From Candidatus Levilactobacillus faecigallinarum (GTDB lineage Bacteria > Bacillota > Bacilli > Lactobacillales > Lactobacillaceae): a DNA stretch of 64,000 nucleotides. The notes beneath the pieces were generated by a model. It made no database searches and was not told where the DNA came from. It worked only from the letters and a program-made list of their open reading frames with translations. The stretch's first letter is position 1; the number at the start of each line of letters is the position of its first letter. This document shows, piece after piece, positions 1 through 9,354 of this stretch. Location: the NCBI GenBank assembly GCA_019113985.1, contig DXGJ01000023.1, forward strand, positions 1-64,000, given 5' to 3'. A program made the translations under genes and the position numbers.

Positions 1-42
1 CTCATTACTAGTGAGATGCTCTGCCAACTGAGCTAAGTCGGC
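1..42 (-). tRNA. tRNA-Thr, anticodon AGT (3' part truncated by window edge)
   Basis: Reverse complement GCCGACTTAGCTCAGTTGGCAGAGCATCTCACTAGTAATGAG has an intact D-arm and an anticodon arm TCTCA-CTAGTAA-TGAG; U33 is followed by AGT. Confidence 0.8.
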
Positions 43-83
43 AAAATACGATTAACATATTTTGCAATATTCAATTCTTGCAA

Positions 84-165
84 TGCAGGTGAAGGGACTC
101 GAACCCCCACGTCATAAGACACTAGAACCTAAATCTAGCGCGTCTGCCAGTTCCGCCACACCTGC
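84..165 (-). tRNA. tRNA-Leu (TAG)
   Basis: Reverse complement GCAGGTGTGGCGGAACTGGCAGACGCGCTAGATTTAGGTTCTAG...GGTTCGAGTCCCTTCACCTGCA; class II variable arm; anticodon loop TTTAGGT. Confidence 0.95.
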
Positions 166-201
166 ATGGTGACGATGGTTCCATAGGAACCGGAGTCCCG
201 A

Positions 202-274
202 TGGAGGATACAGGGCTCGAACCTGTGACCCTCTGCTTGTAAGGCAGACGCTCTCCCAACTGAGCTAATCCTCC
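202..274 (-). tRNA. tRNA-Val (TAC)
   Basis: Reverse complement GGAGGATTAGCTCAGTTGGGAGAGCGTCTGCCTTACAAGCAGAGGGTCACAGGTTCGAGCCCTGTATCCTCCA; full cloverleaf. Confidence 0.95.
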
Positions 275-614
275 ATATGTTCATCCGAATTAAGAATAAC
301 TCGTTTGAAACAACTATTATAATTTAACATTTCTTTCGAATACTGTCAAGAAGTATTTTGAAAACTTTTTGAATAAATATTCGATTGCAACGGCTCTTAT
401 TCATCACAATCAGTGAACGCCCGTGACAACTATTCTAATTTACCATGTTAGCAACAAGCTGTCAACAACTTTTTGCAATGGTTTTGAATAAATATCCGGT
501 AGTTGAATAAGTACTCCCTCAACAACATTTATTATTCTAGCGTAACCCCACCTAAAAATCCACCCTTTTTTGCACTTTTTCTCAAATTAATCTCAAATCA
601 CTGATTTATCCCGT

Positions 615-643
615 CAAAAAGGGCCCGGACAACCGTCCGGACC
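615..643 (-). terminator. Rho-independent terminator of serS
   Basis: GGTCCGGACGGTTGTCCGGGCCC followed by TTTTT on the minus strand. Confidence 0.85.
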
Positions 644-680
644 CCTACTGAGTGGTGCTGCATTCAGTTAATCATCGACG

Positions 681-1952
681 TTACTTGGTAATCTTGGTGA
701 CGCCACCCATGTATGGTACCAGAACTTCTGGGATGGTTACGGAACCGTCGGCATTTTGGTAGTTTTCCAAAATTGCTGCGACCGTCCGGCCAACGGCTAA
801 GCCAGACCCGTTCAACGCGTGCACGTACTGCAACTTGCCCTTTTCATCCCGGTACTGGATGTGGGCCCGTCGTGCTTGGAAGTCCGTGGTGTTCGAGCAG
901 CTGGAGATTTCCCGGTAAGTGTCTTGCTCTTGGAACCAAACCTCCAGGTCATGGGTCATTGCAGCCGTGAAGCTCATGTCACTAGTCGTCAGGGTAATCA
1001 CATGGTAAGCCAAGCCTAATTGCTGTAAGAGGTCCTCAGCGTGCTTGGTGAGGGACTCCAGCTCGTTCCAGGAGTTCTCTGGCTTACAGAACTTTACCAT
1101 TTCGACCTTGTTGAACTGATGCAGCCGAATCAAGCCCCGGGTATCGCGACCGGCACTCCCCGCTTCGGAACGGAAAGCTGGTGTCAACGCCGTGAACCAG
1201 ACCGGCAAGTCCTCTTCCGGAATGACCTCATCCCGGTAATAGTTGACCAATGGGACTTCCGCCGTTGGAATCAACGTCATTTCTTCGTCCTTCAACTGGT
1301 AAACGTCTTGCTTGAACTTGGGGAATTGTCCCGTCCCGTACATCGAATCATCGTTAACGATGTACGGTGGCAGTACTTCTTTAAAGCCCGCTTCCGTATT
1401 TTGATCCAGGAAGAAGTTGTACACGGCCCGTTCGAGACGCGCGCCCAGCCCCATGTAATACAGATAACGGCTTCCGGAAACCTTAGCACCACGTTCGAAG
1501 TCTAAAATGCCCAGGTTTTCACCAATTTCCCAGTGGGGCTTTGGCGTAAAGTCCAGGTTGGGCTTTTCACCCCACTTGCGAATTTCGACACTGCCATCTT
1601 CCGTTAAGCCCACCGGTACATTATCGTTGGGAATGTTGGGCAGGTGTGCCGCTGCATCGTGAACCTGTTCCTTCAGCGTATCCAGTTCAGCATCGATTTT
1701 CTTAATGTCGGCACTAACCTGCCGCATCTCAGTAATCTTGTCATCGGCGTCCTGCTTGTTCCGCTTCAGCTGAGAGATTTCGTCAGAGACCGTGTTCCGT
1801 TGTGCCTTCATGGTCTCACTCTTGACAATTAGGTCCCGACGCTTGGCATCCATGGCCAGCAAGTCATCAATATCGGCTGGGTCGACCCCGCGAGTGGCCA
1901 ACTTTTCCTTAATAAAATCTGGTTCTTGGCGAATCAACTTTAAATCTAGCAT
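681..1952 (-). CDS. serS: Seryl-tRNA synthetase (start reset to [13 protein letters not shown]; the ORF-track start is extended)
   Basis: Typical SerRS N-terminal coiled coil and class II motifs ([38 protein letters not shown]). Confidence 0.97.
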   Translation of the reverse strand: MLDLKLIRQEPDFIKEKLATRGVDPADIDDLLAMDAKRRDLIVKSETMKAQRNTVSDEISQLKRNKQDADDKITEMRQVSADIKKIDAELDTLKEQVHDAAAHLPNIPNDNVPVGLTEDGSVEIRKWGEKPNLDFTPKPHWEIGENLGILDFERGAKVSGSRYLYYMGLGARLERAVYNFFLDQNTEAGFKEVLPPYIVNDDSMYGTGQFPKFKQDVYQLKDEEMTLIPTAEVPLVNYYRDEVIPEEDLPVWFTALTPAFRSEAGSAGRDTRGLIRLHQFNKVEMVKFCKPENSWNELESLTKHAEDLLQQLGLAYHVITLTTSDMSFTAAMTHDLEVWFQEQDTYREISSCSNTTDFQARRAHIQYRDEKGKLQYVHALNGSGLAVGRTVAAILENYQNADGSVTIPEVLVPYMGGVTKITK

Positions 1953-1984
1953 ATTATTTGCTCCCTTCTTTAGTCGGTGAGACC

Positions 1985-2205
1985 AAAAAAGGCCTCCGTC
2001 ACATGGGACGAAGACCTTCGCGGTACCACCCAAGTTCACCGTCAGTCACCCAACGATACCCTTGAACATGATAACGGTTTGCACCGTGCAGCATTACCTG
2101 CCCACTATTTTTCGTGCTGGAATGTTCGACGTTGCGGTTCACAGCTTACTCCGCTTCTCTGACCGTCTACTGGATAGGCACATACGTGTTTGATAAGATA
2201 CGCTC
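1985..2205 (-). promoter_or_regulatory. T-box leader upstream of serS
   Basis: Minus strand carries GGGTGGTACCGCG (T-box motif, ~2018-2031) followed by terminator GGTCTTCGTCCCATGTGACGGAGGCC-TTTTTT. Confidence 0.92.
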
Positions 2206-2236
2206 ATCATACCGCATTTTCTCTCGTGCGGCAACT

Positions 2237-2869
2237 CTAGAGCGAAGCAATTTTTTCGTCGATTAAGTGTAAGACTTGTTGACGGGCCGCCGTATCCTCG
2301 ACAAAGTCCAACTCATCCCCGTTGATCTGCATCTTCGGCGACTTGTCGTAGGCTGCGTACCAGTCGGTGTACCGTTGATCGAGTTCCTTATAGTAATCAT
2401 ATAGGGAAGGATCGTTAGCAATCTGTTCGTAGGACCGACCGCGCTTCTTGATCCGTTCCAGCATGGTCTCAAAGGAGATGTTAATGTGGATCAATAAGTC
2501 CGGGTTCTTCCGGTAAGTGGCTTCTGGTAATTCCTGCATCATGTTTTTCAACAGTGAATCGTAGATGTCCACTTCCGTGTTAGTGGCCCGACCTAAGTCA
2601 GCGTTCAAGTGAAAGAGTAAGGAGTCTTCAAAGATCGACCGATCCATGACGCTCTTATCATCCGCATTGGCTGCCTTGATACTGTCCAATCGCTTATTTA
2701 AGAAGTAGATTTGCAATAAGAAAGCATACTTCTGGGGATCCTTGTAGAATAATGGCAGAATTTGATTGTCATCCACCGATTCATAAAATGCTGGTTTGTG
2801 TAAGTGCTCCGCCAATAAACTCGTTAGACTAGTCTTGCCGGCCCCAATGGTTCCCGATAATACAAGCAT
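2237..2869 (-). CDS. Deoxynucleoside kinase (dAK/dGK family)
   Basis: P-loop MLVLSGTIGAGKTSLT; DRSIFEDSLLFH motif; 210 aa. Confidence 0.9.
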   Translation of the reverse strand: MLVLSGTIGAGKTSLTSLLAEHLHKPAFYESVDDNQILPLFYKDPQKYAFLLQIYFLNKRLDSIKAANADDKSVMDRSIFEDSLLFHLNADLGRATNTEVDIYDSLLKNMMQELPEATYRKNPDLLIHINISFETMLERIKKRGRSYEQIANDPSLYDYYKELDQRYTDWYAAYDKSPKMQINGDELDFVEDTAARQQVLHLIDEKIASL

Positions 2870-3085
2870 GCGATCTCTCCTTTATTTCTTCCCGTCGTGG
2901 CACCGTCCTGGTACCCGCGTAAAAACAACACCACATATTGTACCAACCCATCCTCTAAAAGACAACATGTCGTAGTGAATTTTCACCCGTCATTTTCTCT
3001 GCAATGGTCAGGTCCGTGGACGCAAAGAGTGGCCGCCCGGGCATTGACCCAGACAGCCACTCAGAAATGACACTTTTAAAATTCT

Positions 3086-4591
3086 TTAGTTCTGTTCAGC
3101 GGCAGCGTCATCCTTCAACGTCCCATCCCGGTGAACCGGCGAAACATCCACCTTGTCCAGGGGAATCAACTTGGTGTGCTTCTTGATCTTGTACCCAATG
3201 TAGAGGACTAAGACCAGTGGCACACTCATGTAGGTGACCAGCACTTGTTCCCAGTTACCGGTAAAGAAGGATTGTGGATCTTGTCCAACAATCACGGCGA
3301 TACACAGAACCAAGGCCAAGATTGGCCCAACCGGGAACCACTTTGCATGGTACTTTAATTCGGACAACTGGTGTCCCTGCTTGATGAAGGCTCGACGGAA
3401 TCGGTAGTGCGATAAGGCAATCCCGACCCAAGCGATGAACCCGGTCAACCCACTCGCGGCCACTAACCATAGGTAGATTTGTGGCCCAGCAATACTGCTG
3501 ACGAAGGTCAAGGCCGCCACGATGGTAGTCGCAATCAGTGCGAAGTAAGGAATCCCATTCTTCCCCGTCTTTTCAAGGAAGTGTGGTGCGTAGCCTTCCT
3601 TGGACAAGGAGTACAGCATCCGCGTCGAGGCGTACATCCCGGAGTTGGCAGCGGAGATAACGGACGTCAAGATAACGGCGTTCATGACACTGGCGGCAGC
3701 GGCTAAGCCGGCCCGACGGAAGACCAAGGTGAAGGGACTGATGGCCACGTCACTTGCAGAAGACCCTAACAGGTCCTTGCTGGTGTATGGCAAGACTGCG
3801 GCGATAACAAAGATAGCTAAAATGTAGAATAAAATGATTCGCCAGAAGACTTGATTGATGGCCTTAGGAACACTGTGCGATGGGTCCTTGGACTCACCAG
3901 CGGTAATCCCGACCAGTTCAGTTCCTTGGAAGGAGAACCCAGCAACCACGAAGACACTCAAGATTGCGGGGAACCCACCAACGAAGGGTGCTTGCTTGTA
4001 GGTGAAGTTGCTCAGGCCAGTTGCGTGGCCGCCCATGATACCAACGATGGTCATTAGTCCAACGGCCAAGAAGACGAAGATGGTCACGACCTTGATCAAC
4101 GACATCCAGAATTCGGTTTCCCCGAACGCTTGAACGGATAAGGCGTTGATGGTCACAATAATCAGTAACGCAATCAGGCTCCAAATCCAGCCGGGGACCC
4201 CTGGTAACCAGAACTTCATGACCAGGGCTGCCGTCGAGATATCCACGGCAACGGTAATTGCCCAGTTGAACCAGTAGTTCCAGCCCATGGCGAACCCTAA
4301 GGCTGGGTCAACGTACTTGGCAGAATAAGCGGCAAAGGACCCAGAAATTGGCATGTTGGTCGCCATTTCTCCGAGACTGGTCATCAGGAAGTACACCATC
4401 AACCCCATTGCGGTATAAGCAACTAACGCCCCACCAGGTCCGGCAGTTGAAATTGCCGACCCACTGGCGACGAATAACCCGGTTCCAATACATCCCCCTA
4501 AAGCGATCATCGAAACGTGCCGCGTCTTAAGTCCCCGCTTAACGGAATCCGAGGCCTTGCTCGTTGTTGCGTTTGTCATGCTCTGTTCCAT
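3086..4591 (-). CDS. lysP: Amino acid permease, probably lysine-specific (LysP-like)
   Basis: APC-family N-terminus (LKTRHVSMIALGGCIGTGLFVASGSAISTAGPGG); lysine riboswitch directly upstream; RBS AAGGAGG. Confidence 0.85.
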   Translation of the reverse strand: MEQSMTNATTSKASDSVKRGLKTRHVSMIALGGCIGTGLFVASGSAISTAGPGGALVAYTAMGLMVYFLMTSLGEMATNMPISGSFAAYSAKYVDPALGFAMGWNYWFNWAITVAVDISTAALVMKFWLPGVPGWIWSLIALLIIVTINALSVQAFGETEFWMSLIKVVTIFVFLAVGLMTIVGIMGGHATGLSNFTYKQAPFVGGFPAILSVFVVAGFSFQGTELVGITAGESKDPSHSVPKAINQVFWRIILFYILAIFVIAAVLPYTSKDLLGSSASDVAISPFTLVFRRAGLAAAASVMNAVILTSVISAANSGMYASTRMLYSLSKEGYAPHFLEKTGKNGIPYFALIATTIVAALTFVSSIAGPQIYLWLVAASGLTGFIAWVGIALSHYRFRRAFIKQGHQLSELKYHAKWFPVGPILALVLCIAVIVGQDPQSFFTGNWEQVLVTYMSVPLVLVLYIGYKIKKHTKLIPLDKVDVSPVHRDGTLKDDAAAEQN

Positions 4592-4645
4592 AAAATTTTC
4601 CTCCTTCTAGATATAGAAGGACCTTCTCGAAACGACTAGGGGTAC

Positions 4646-4688
4646 TAAAAAATCACTCGCACAAAGAATTAGCTTTGCGAGAGTGATT
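4646..4688 (-). terminator. Riboswitch expression-platform terminator
   Basis: AATCACTCTCGCAAAGCTAATTCTTTGTGCGAGTGATT-TTTTT on the minus strand. Confidence 0.85.
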
Positions 4689-4704
4689 GGAAGTTTTAGA
4701 TCCA

Positions 4705-4890
4705 AGTCAATATCGTTGAAAGCGCCCCGCACCCCATATATGGATGCGACAGTCCCTGATCTGTTGAACCAGGACCCAACCCACCGATTAGGTAACTCTC
4801 GGTGAATTTCGGCGGTCGCCCCTTTAACACGTCCTCTCCGGTGATACCCACCTCAGACATGCGACTCTTGTTGACCGCGCCTCTTCTATT
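4705..4890 (-). promoter_or_regulatory. Lysine riboswitch (L-box)
   Basis: Minus strand AGAGGCGCG ... AAGGGGCGACCGCCGAAA ... GGTTGGGTCCTGG ... GGGACTGTCGCATC matches the L-box conserved blocks. Confidence 0.9.
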
Positions 4891-4939
4891 CGATAAACGT
4901 AGTATACCATCCTAAGAAGACATTGCAAGGGTAAAAACG

Positions 4940-5494
4940 TCACTTACTCATTATTTTCTCATGTTTTAGAGTCAACCGATATAAAAATTGGCGCTGTAAT
5001 TCCCAACTACCGCCGATTGGCGCCATCATTTGGTCATCAATTAGTTCGAACGCTGACTTGATTAAAACCTGCTGAGAACGCCGGTTGGTCGCCAGGCTGG
5101 CCGCCCAGACCGTGGTTAGCGCCGGAAACGTCGTTGGTAACGTCGCCAGCCACCCTGCCAAGGCCTCCGGCATCAGGCCCTGACCCCAATACGCTGGTGC
5201 CAAGAGATATCCCAGGTCCAGGGCCGTCGCATCCGGTGCCCCGGTCGTATCACTGTGTTCGTACCCCATGACCGTTCCAATCAGGCGGTTGGTCGTCGGC
5301 CACACAACCGCATAACTCACGGGTTGTTGCCGGTCAGCCACCAGGCTCGCTAGGGCTTGCTGGTCCGTCAGCGGCTGGGTCAGCCCCGCTGGCACACTGA
5401 CTCGGGAATCCGTAATCAGGGCCTGGTAGGCGGGTAAATCACTCTCAGTCAGCGGTCGCAGCCGCAGCCGACGCGTGGTAATCAGTGGCAGCAT
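4940..5494 (-). CDS. GNAT family N-acetyltransferase (RimJ/RimL-like)
   Basis: MLPLITTRRLRLRPLTESDLPAYQAL...; AYWGQGLMPEAL motif; RBS AGGAG before MLPL. Confidence 0.85.
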   Translation of the reverse strand: MLPLITTRRLRLRPLTESDLPAYQALITDSRVSVPAGLTQPLTDQQALASLVADRQQPVSYAVVWPTTNRLIGTVMGYEHSDTTGAPDATALDLGYLLAPAYWGQGLMPEALAGWLATLPTTFPALTTVWAASLATNRRSQQVLIKSAFELIDDQMMAPIGGSWELQRQFLYRLTLKHEKIMSK

Positions 5495-5622
5495 GTTGGT
5501 CATCTCCTGTTCATCCGGTTTTCTTCTGCGGTACAATGATAGCATAACCGACGGTAATCTGACGTGAGAAGTCCCTCCAGATCACCGTCCTGGACCTGAA
5601 TTCTGCTTAGGAGGTTTACCAT

Positions 5623-6417
5623 ATGCAAATCATTAATCAAACACTAACGGCTGATTCCCCGGCTTACCTACGCGGGTACTTGCGGCAGGAGACCCCACAA
5701 CGCGCCTACCCGGCGATTATTATCGTTCCTGGTGGCTCCTACACCCACATCCCCGAACAACAGGCCGAAGACCTCGCATTAGCCTGGTCCGCTCGTGGTT
5801 ACCAGGCCTTTTTCCTTCGGTACAGTTTTGTCGGAGAAAAGCAGCCCCTGCTGCCCACACCGGTAATCGAATTGGCGAAAAGCGTCGCGACCCTGCGACA
5901 GCACGCCGCCGACTGGCACATCGACCCAGCCGAAATCGTGATTGCCGGCTTTTCAGTCGGTGGTCACATCACGGCCCTCTTCAACGATCTTTGGTCCGAC
6001 GAGGCCTTTAACCGGCTCGCCGGGACTTCCCCCGAACAGATTCATCCCCAAGCCGTCATCTTAGGCTACCCCGTGATCACACCCACCGCCGGCTTCCCAA
6101 CTGATACCGCAACTCTGGCACAATGGACAAGTGACCCGGCAAGTATCGCGGCTGACCAACGCGTGTCCGCCCAAAACGCCCCGACCTTCCTGTGGGCGAC
6201 CGGCAACGATCCCCTGGTCCCCGTCCAAAACACGTTGGCCTATGCGCAAGCCTTATTGGCCCATGGCGTGGATACCGAAGTCCACATCTTCCACAATGGT
6301 CCCCACGGCTTGGCCCTCGCCAACGCCGTGACTGCATGGAAACCGGGAACGGACCTGCCTCACGTTGCCCACTGGGTGCCACTAGCTGCTGAATGGTTGG
6401 CCGACCTACGTGCCTAG
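5623..6417 (+). CDS. Alpha/beta hydrolase, esterase/lipase-like
   Basis: PAIIIVPGGSYTHIPEQQAEDLA, GFSVGGH nucleophile motif; RBS AGGAGG. Confidence 0.85.
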   Translation: MQIINQTLTADSPAYLRGYLRQETPQRAYPAIIIVPGGSYTHIPEQQAEDLALAWSARGYQAFFLRYSFVGEKQPLLPTPVIELAKSVATLRQHAADWHIDPAEIVIAGFSVGGHITALFNDLWSDEAFNRLAGTSPEQIHPQAVILGYPVITPTAGFPTDTATLAQWTSDPASIAADQRVSAQNAPTFLWATGNDPLVPVQNTLAYAQALLAHGVDTEVHIFHNGPHGLALANAVTAWKPGTDLPHVAHWVPLAAEWLADLRA

Positions 6418-6435
6418 ACTAACCTATCGGCAAAA

Positions 6436-6487
6436 TAAAATGCACGACCCGCGGCGATTTTTCGGCCAGGGTCGTGCATTTTTTTAA
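6436..6487. terminator. Bidirectional terminator between convergent genes
   Basis: AAATGCACGACCC ... GGGTCGTGCATTT with A- and T-tracts on both sides. Confidence 0.85.
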
Positions 6488-7152
6488 ATTTCTGATTTTT
6501 TCAATAACGGCCACCGTTTCATCAGCGGTGCTAGCCAGATGTATAGCCCCTCGGCCACCTGTAACCACAGGTAAGCCAACAGAACGGACCCAATCACGTC
6601 GGTTGGGTAATGGGCGTTGACGTAGACCCGTGAGATCATGACCAAGACCATCCAGATAATCAGGATGATTCGGACCAACCAGGCCTTCCAAGACGTTGAG
6701 ATCATGGGAATCAGAATGAGCCAAATCATCCCGATCAACAAGAACGTTCCGAAGGTGTGCCCACTCGGAAAGCTAAACCCATCATCAATCGCCAAATGGG
6801 CGGACGGTCGAGCACGCTGCATCACGTTTTTGACTACGAAGGCAATGGCATCGCCCCCAATTAGCGTCAAGAGACACCACAGCGCCGGGATCTTGAACTT
6901 AAAGCCCCATAGCATAAAGGCCAGAATGAAGGTCCACACAATGAGCAACTTCGGCTCCACTAAAGTCGTAATCCCCCGGTACATTAACATCTTCCAGCCG
7001 GACTGGTCCTTCTGGATAATATCCACAATGGACGAGTCTAGAAAAGCGACGTAGGCGTTTTGGGCCTTAACGTACCCCGCCAAAATCAAAAAGAGAATCG
7101 TGGTCAAACCGAACTTCCAGGGCCGGTCACGATCCCGATTAAAAAGCATCAT
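6484..7152 (-). CDS. PAP2-family membrane phosphatase
   Basis: Signature KNVMQRARP...FSFPSGHTFGTF...SRVYVNAHYPTDVIGS. Confidence 0.92.
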   Translation of the reverse strand: MMLFNRDRDRPWKFGLTTILFLILAGYVKAQNAYVAFLDSSIVDIIQKDQSGWKMLMYRGITTLVEPKLLIVWTFILAFMLWGFKFKIPALWCLLTLIGGDAIAFVVKNVMQRARPSAHLAIDDGFSFPSGHTFGTFLLIGMIWLILIPMISTSWKAWLVRIILIIWMVLVMISRVYVNAHYPTDVIGSVLLAYLWLQVAEGLYIWLAPLMKRWPLLKKSEI

Positions 7153-7254
7153 GATATTAGATTCCTTTCGTCATTATCCCTATCAAAAAATCCCTCGGAA
7201 TTGAGTATACCACCCAATTGCTGATTTTCTAAGCGCTCAGCGATTAACAATTTG

Positions 7255-7710
7255 CTAAGAGTGGCGATTTGTCCGCCAGACTCGCTGTCGCAGGCGATTG
7301 ACCAGTTCCGACAGGAGGAACCCAAACGCAATGGCGCCGGAAATCATCACCACTTGCAGTAGGAAGACCATCGCCTGGCTATTTTGACCCAACGCAAAGT
7401 TCTTGACCATCTGGTACGCCTGACCACCCGGGACCAACGGGACCAACGCCGGGATGTTAAACAGGATCATGGGCATCTTTTTCCAACGCGCCGCCTGCAG
7501 CGACGCCACCCCAATCACGACCGCCCCTAAGAGGTTGCCGATGACGTAACCACCGCCCCACAGCACCGTGAACCGGTAAATCAGATACCCCAGCACCCCA
7601 ATCCAGCCCCCCATGTTCAGGGCCTTACGGGGAATGTTCAGTAAGATACCAAACGCGATGGTCGCAACGTAGGTTCCGGCGACCTCAATAATAAATTCAA
7701 TGACCGTCAT
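7255..7710 (-). CDS. ThrE-type threonine/serine exporter, C-terminal-domain subunit
   Basis: Small polytopic protein directly downstream of the partner subunit; NIPALVPLVPGGQAYQMV. Confidence 0.85.
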   Translation of the reverse strand: MTVIEFIIEVAGTYVATIAFGILLNIPRKALNMGGWIGVLGYLIYRFTVLWGGGYVIGNLLGAVVIGVASLQAARWKKMPMILFNIPALVPLVPGGQAYQMVKNFALGQNSQAMVFLLQVVMISGAIAFGFLLSELVNRLRQRVWRTNRHS

Positions 7711-7725
7711 GGCATCCGGCCTCCT

Positions 7726-8502
7726 CTAGAGAAATTGTAGAACCATTGCAATACCAAACCCGATAGCGGCCGCGCTGACCAGTGCTTCCACGCCCCGGGC
7801 AGGCCCGCTGACCAGGTTCCCCGCTAAAATATCGCGCACCGAGTTGGTGATAGGAACACCGGGGACCAGGGGCATGACGCTCCCGATAATAATATCATCG
7901 ACGTTGTTACCGAATCCCCAATGATGGCTTAGGACCGCCAACAGGCCAATCGCTACCGCGGCACTAAATTCGGATAAGAACCGAATCCGAACATACTTGT
8001 TGAGGGCGTAATAGACCCACCAGCCCAGCATCCCCACGACACAGGTAATCCAGAAATCCGGGAGGTTATGCCGGAAGACCACCTCCAGCGGGCCACTGAC
8101 CAGCGCTGCCGCTAGAAGTTGGAGCCAAAACGGGAAATACTTACTAACGCTGTCAAGGTGATCCAACTGATCTGAGAATTCCTGCAGGCTGATTTGATGG
8201 TCTGCAAAGGCTCGCGAGAGGCTATTGACCACCGCGATTTTCTCCAAGTCGAACGTCCGCCGCTTCACGGGCTCAATCTGAGCCCCGACTTCACCATTAA
8301 TGGCCATTAAGATTCCCGTAATCATCACAAATAGTTGGCTGGTCCGGGCACCCGCGTTGGTCGCAATCCGGGTCATGGTATCCTCGACCCGCTCAATTTC
8401 TGACCCGTTCTCAATCATGATACGTCCGGCGGTCAACGCCGTGTGCAGGATAAGTTGGTCGTGATCTTTTGGCGACTGCAAAACGGCCCCCTCCTTTACC
8501 AT
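7726..8502 (-). CDS. ThrE-type threonine/serine exporter, N-terminal-domain subunit
   Basis: TAGRIMIENGSEIERVEDTMTRIATNAGA; IIIGSVMPLVPGVPITNSVRDILAGNLVSG. Confidence 0.88.
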   Translation of the reverse strand: MVKEGAVLQSPKDHDQLILHTALTAGRIMIENGSEIERVEDTMTRIATNAGARTSQLFVMITGILMAINGEVGAQIEPVKRRTFDLEKIAVVNSLSRAFADHQISLQEFSDQLDHLDSVSKYFPFWLQLLAAALVSGPLEVVFRHNLPDFWITCVVGMLGWWVYYALNKYVRIRFLSEFSAAVAIGLLAVLSHHWGFGNNVDDIIIGSVMPLVPGVPITNSVRDILAGNLVSGPARGVEALVSAAAIGFGIAMVLQFL

Positions 8503-8603
8503 CGTTTTTATTCATTATACGCCGGGACACTCGTGGCGAAAATAACGAATCTAATAAAAAGGACCATTGGCGCCGATTAACAGCTGTTAGCAGCACCACA
8601 CCA

Positions 8604-8633
8604 AAAAACCGCCACCCAACTCCGGGTAGCGGT
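8604..8633 (-). terminator. Terminator of mntR-like gene
   Basis: CCGCTACCCGGAGTTGGGTGGCGG-TTTTTT on the minus strand. Confidence 0.8.
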
Positions 8634-8645
8634 CACTGTCTGGTG

Positions 8646-9293
8646 TTATTTCACAAAAATGTAGTGGGCGGCTTTATAGCTGATAATCAGTTCCGAATCG
8701 TCCGTCAGGTTTTGTACCGTAACGGGGCCCTCGAACGGATCGTGCTTGAGAATCTTTAACTGATCCCCAATATCAAGCTTCAAGTCACCCAGATAGGTCA
8801 GCAGGTCGTGGTTGTCAATAAACCGATCGACCGTGACCACGTCCCCATCCTTGGCGTCGTTCAACACGGTATGGCTATCTTCATGATAGTGCCCTAACCG
8901 ATCGGGGATGACCCCACCATGGGGACAATGCGTCGGGTGGCCCAACATGTCATCGAGTGCGTCCACCAGCTTAGGGCTGGTGACGTGTTCGAGCACCTCG
9001 GCCTCGTCATGAACATCGGGTAACGCGTAGCCCAGCTTCTCAATCAAGAAGTCTTCCCAGATCCGGTGCTTCCGGACCAGGTCCTCGGCCAGTCGAATAC
9101 CCTTATTCGTTAACGAAATGCCCGCGTACGGGGTGTGTTCCGCGAGCCCCTCTGCGGCCATCTTGTTGACCATTTCAGTCACCGAGCCCGCCGCAATATT
9201 CAAACTAATGGCGATTTGCTTGTTCGACACTTTTTTCTGCCGACCGCCAAGTTCGAAAATAATCTTTAAATAATCCTCCTTCATAGGAGTCAT
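8646..9293 (-). CDS. DtxR/MntR-family metal-dependent transcriptional regulator
   Basis: MTPMKEDYLKIIFELGG...; DEAEVLEHVTSPKLVDALDDMLGHPTHCPHGGVIP; C-terminal FeoA-like domain. Confidence 0.93.
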   Translation of the reverse strand: MTPMKEDYLKIIFELGGRQKKVSNKQIAISLNIAAGSVTEMVNKMAAEGLAEHTPYAGISLTNKGIRLAEDLVRKHRIWEDFLIEKLGYALPDVHDEAEVLEHVTSPKLVDALDDMLGHPTHCPHGGVIPDRLGHYHEDSHTVLNDAKDGDVVTVDRFIDNHDLLTYLGDLKLDIGDQLKILKHDPFEGPVTVQNLTDDSELIISYKAAHYIFVK

Positions 9294-9354
9294 AGGTCGT
9301 TCACCTCATCTAAATCGTGGTTCCAACAACAATTTGTCGGCAACGTGTGCCCCA

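Noticed and set aside
713-1505. Plus-strand ORFs (85, 66, 154 aa) opposite serS
   Set aside because: Antisense to a clear serS reading frame, low-complexity translations, no RBS; shadow ORFs. The same applies to most <160-aa ORFs opposite annotated genes throughout the track.
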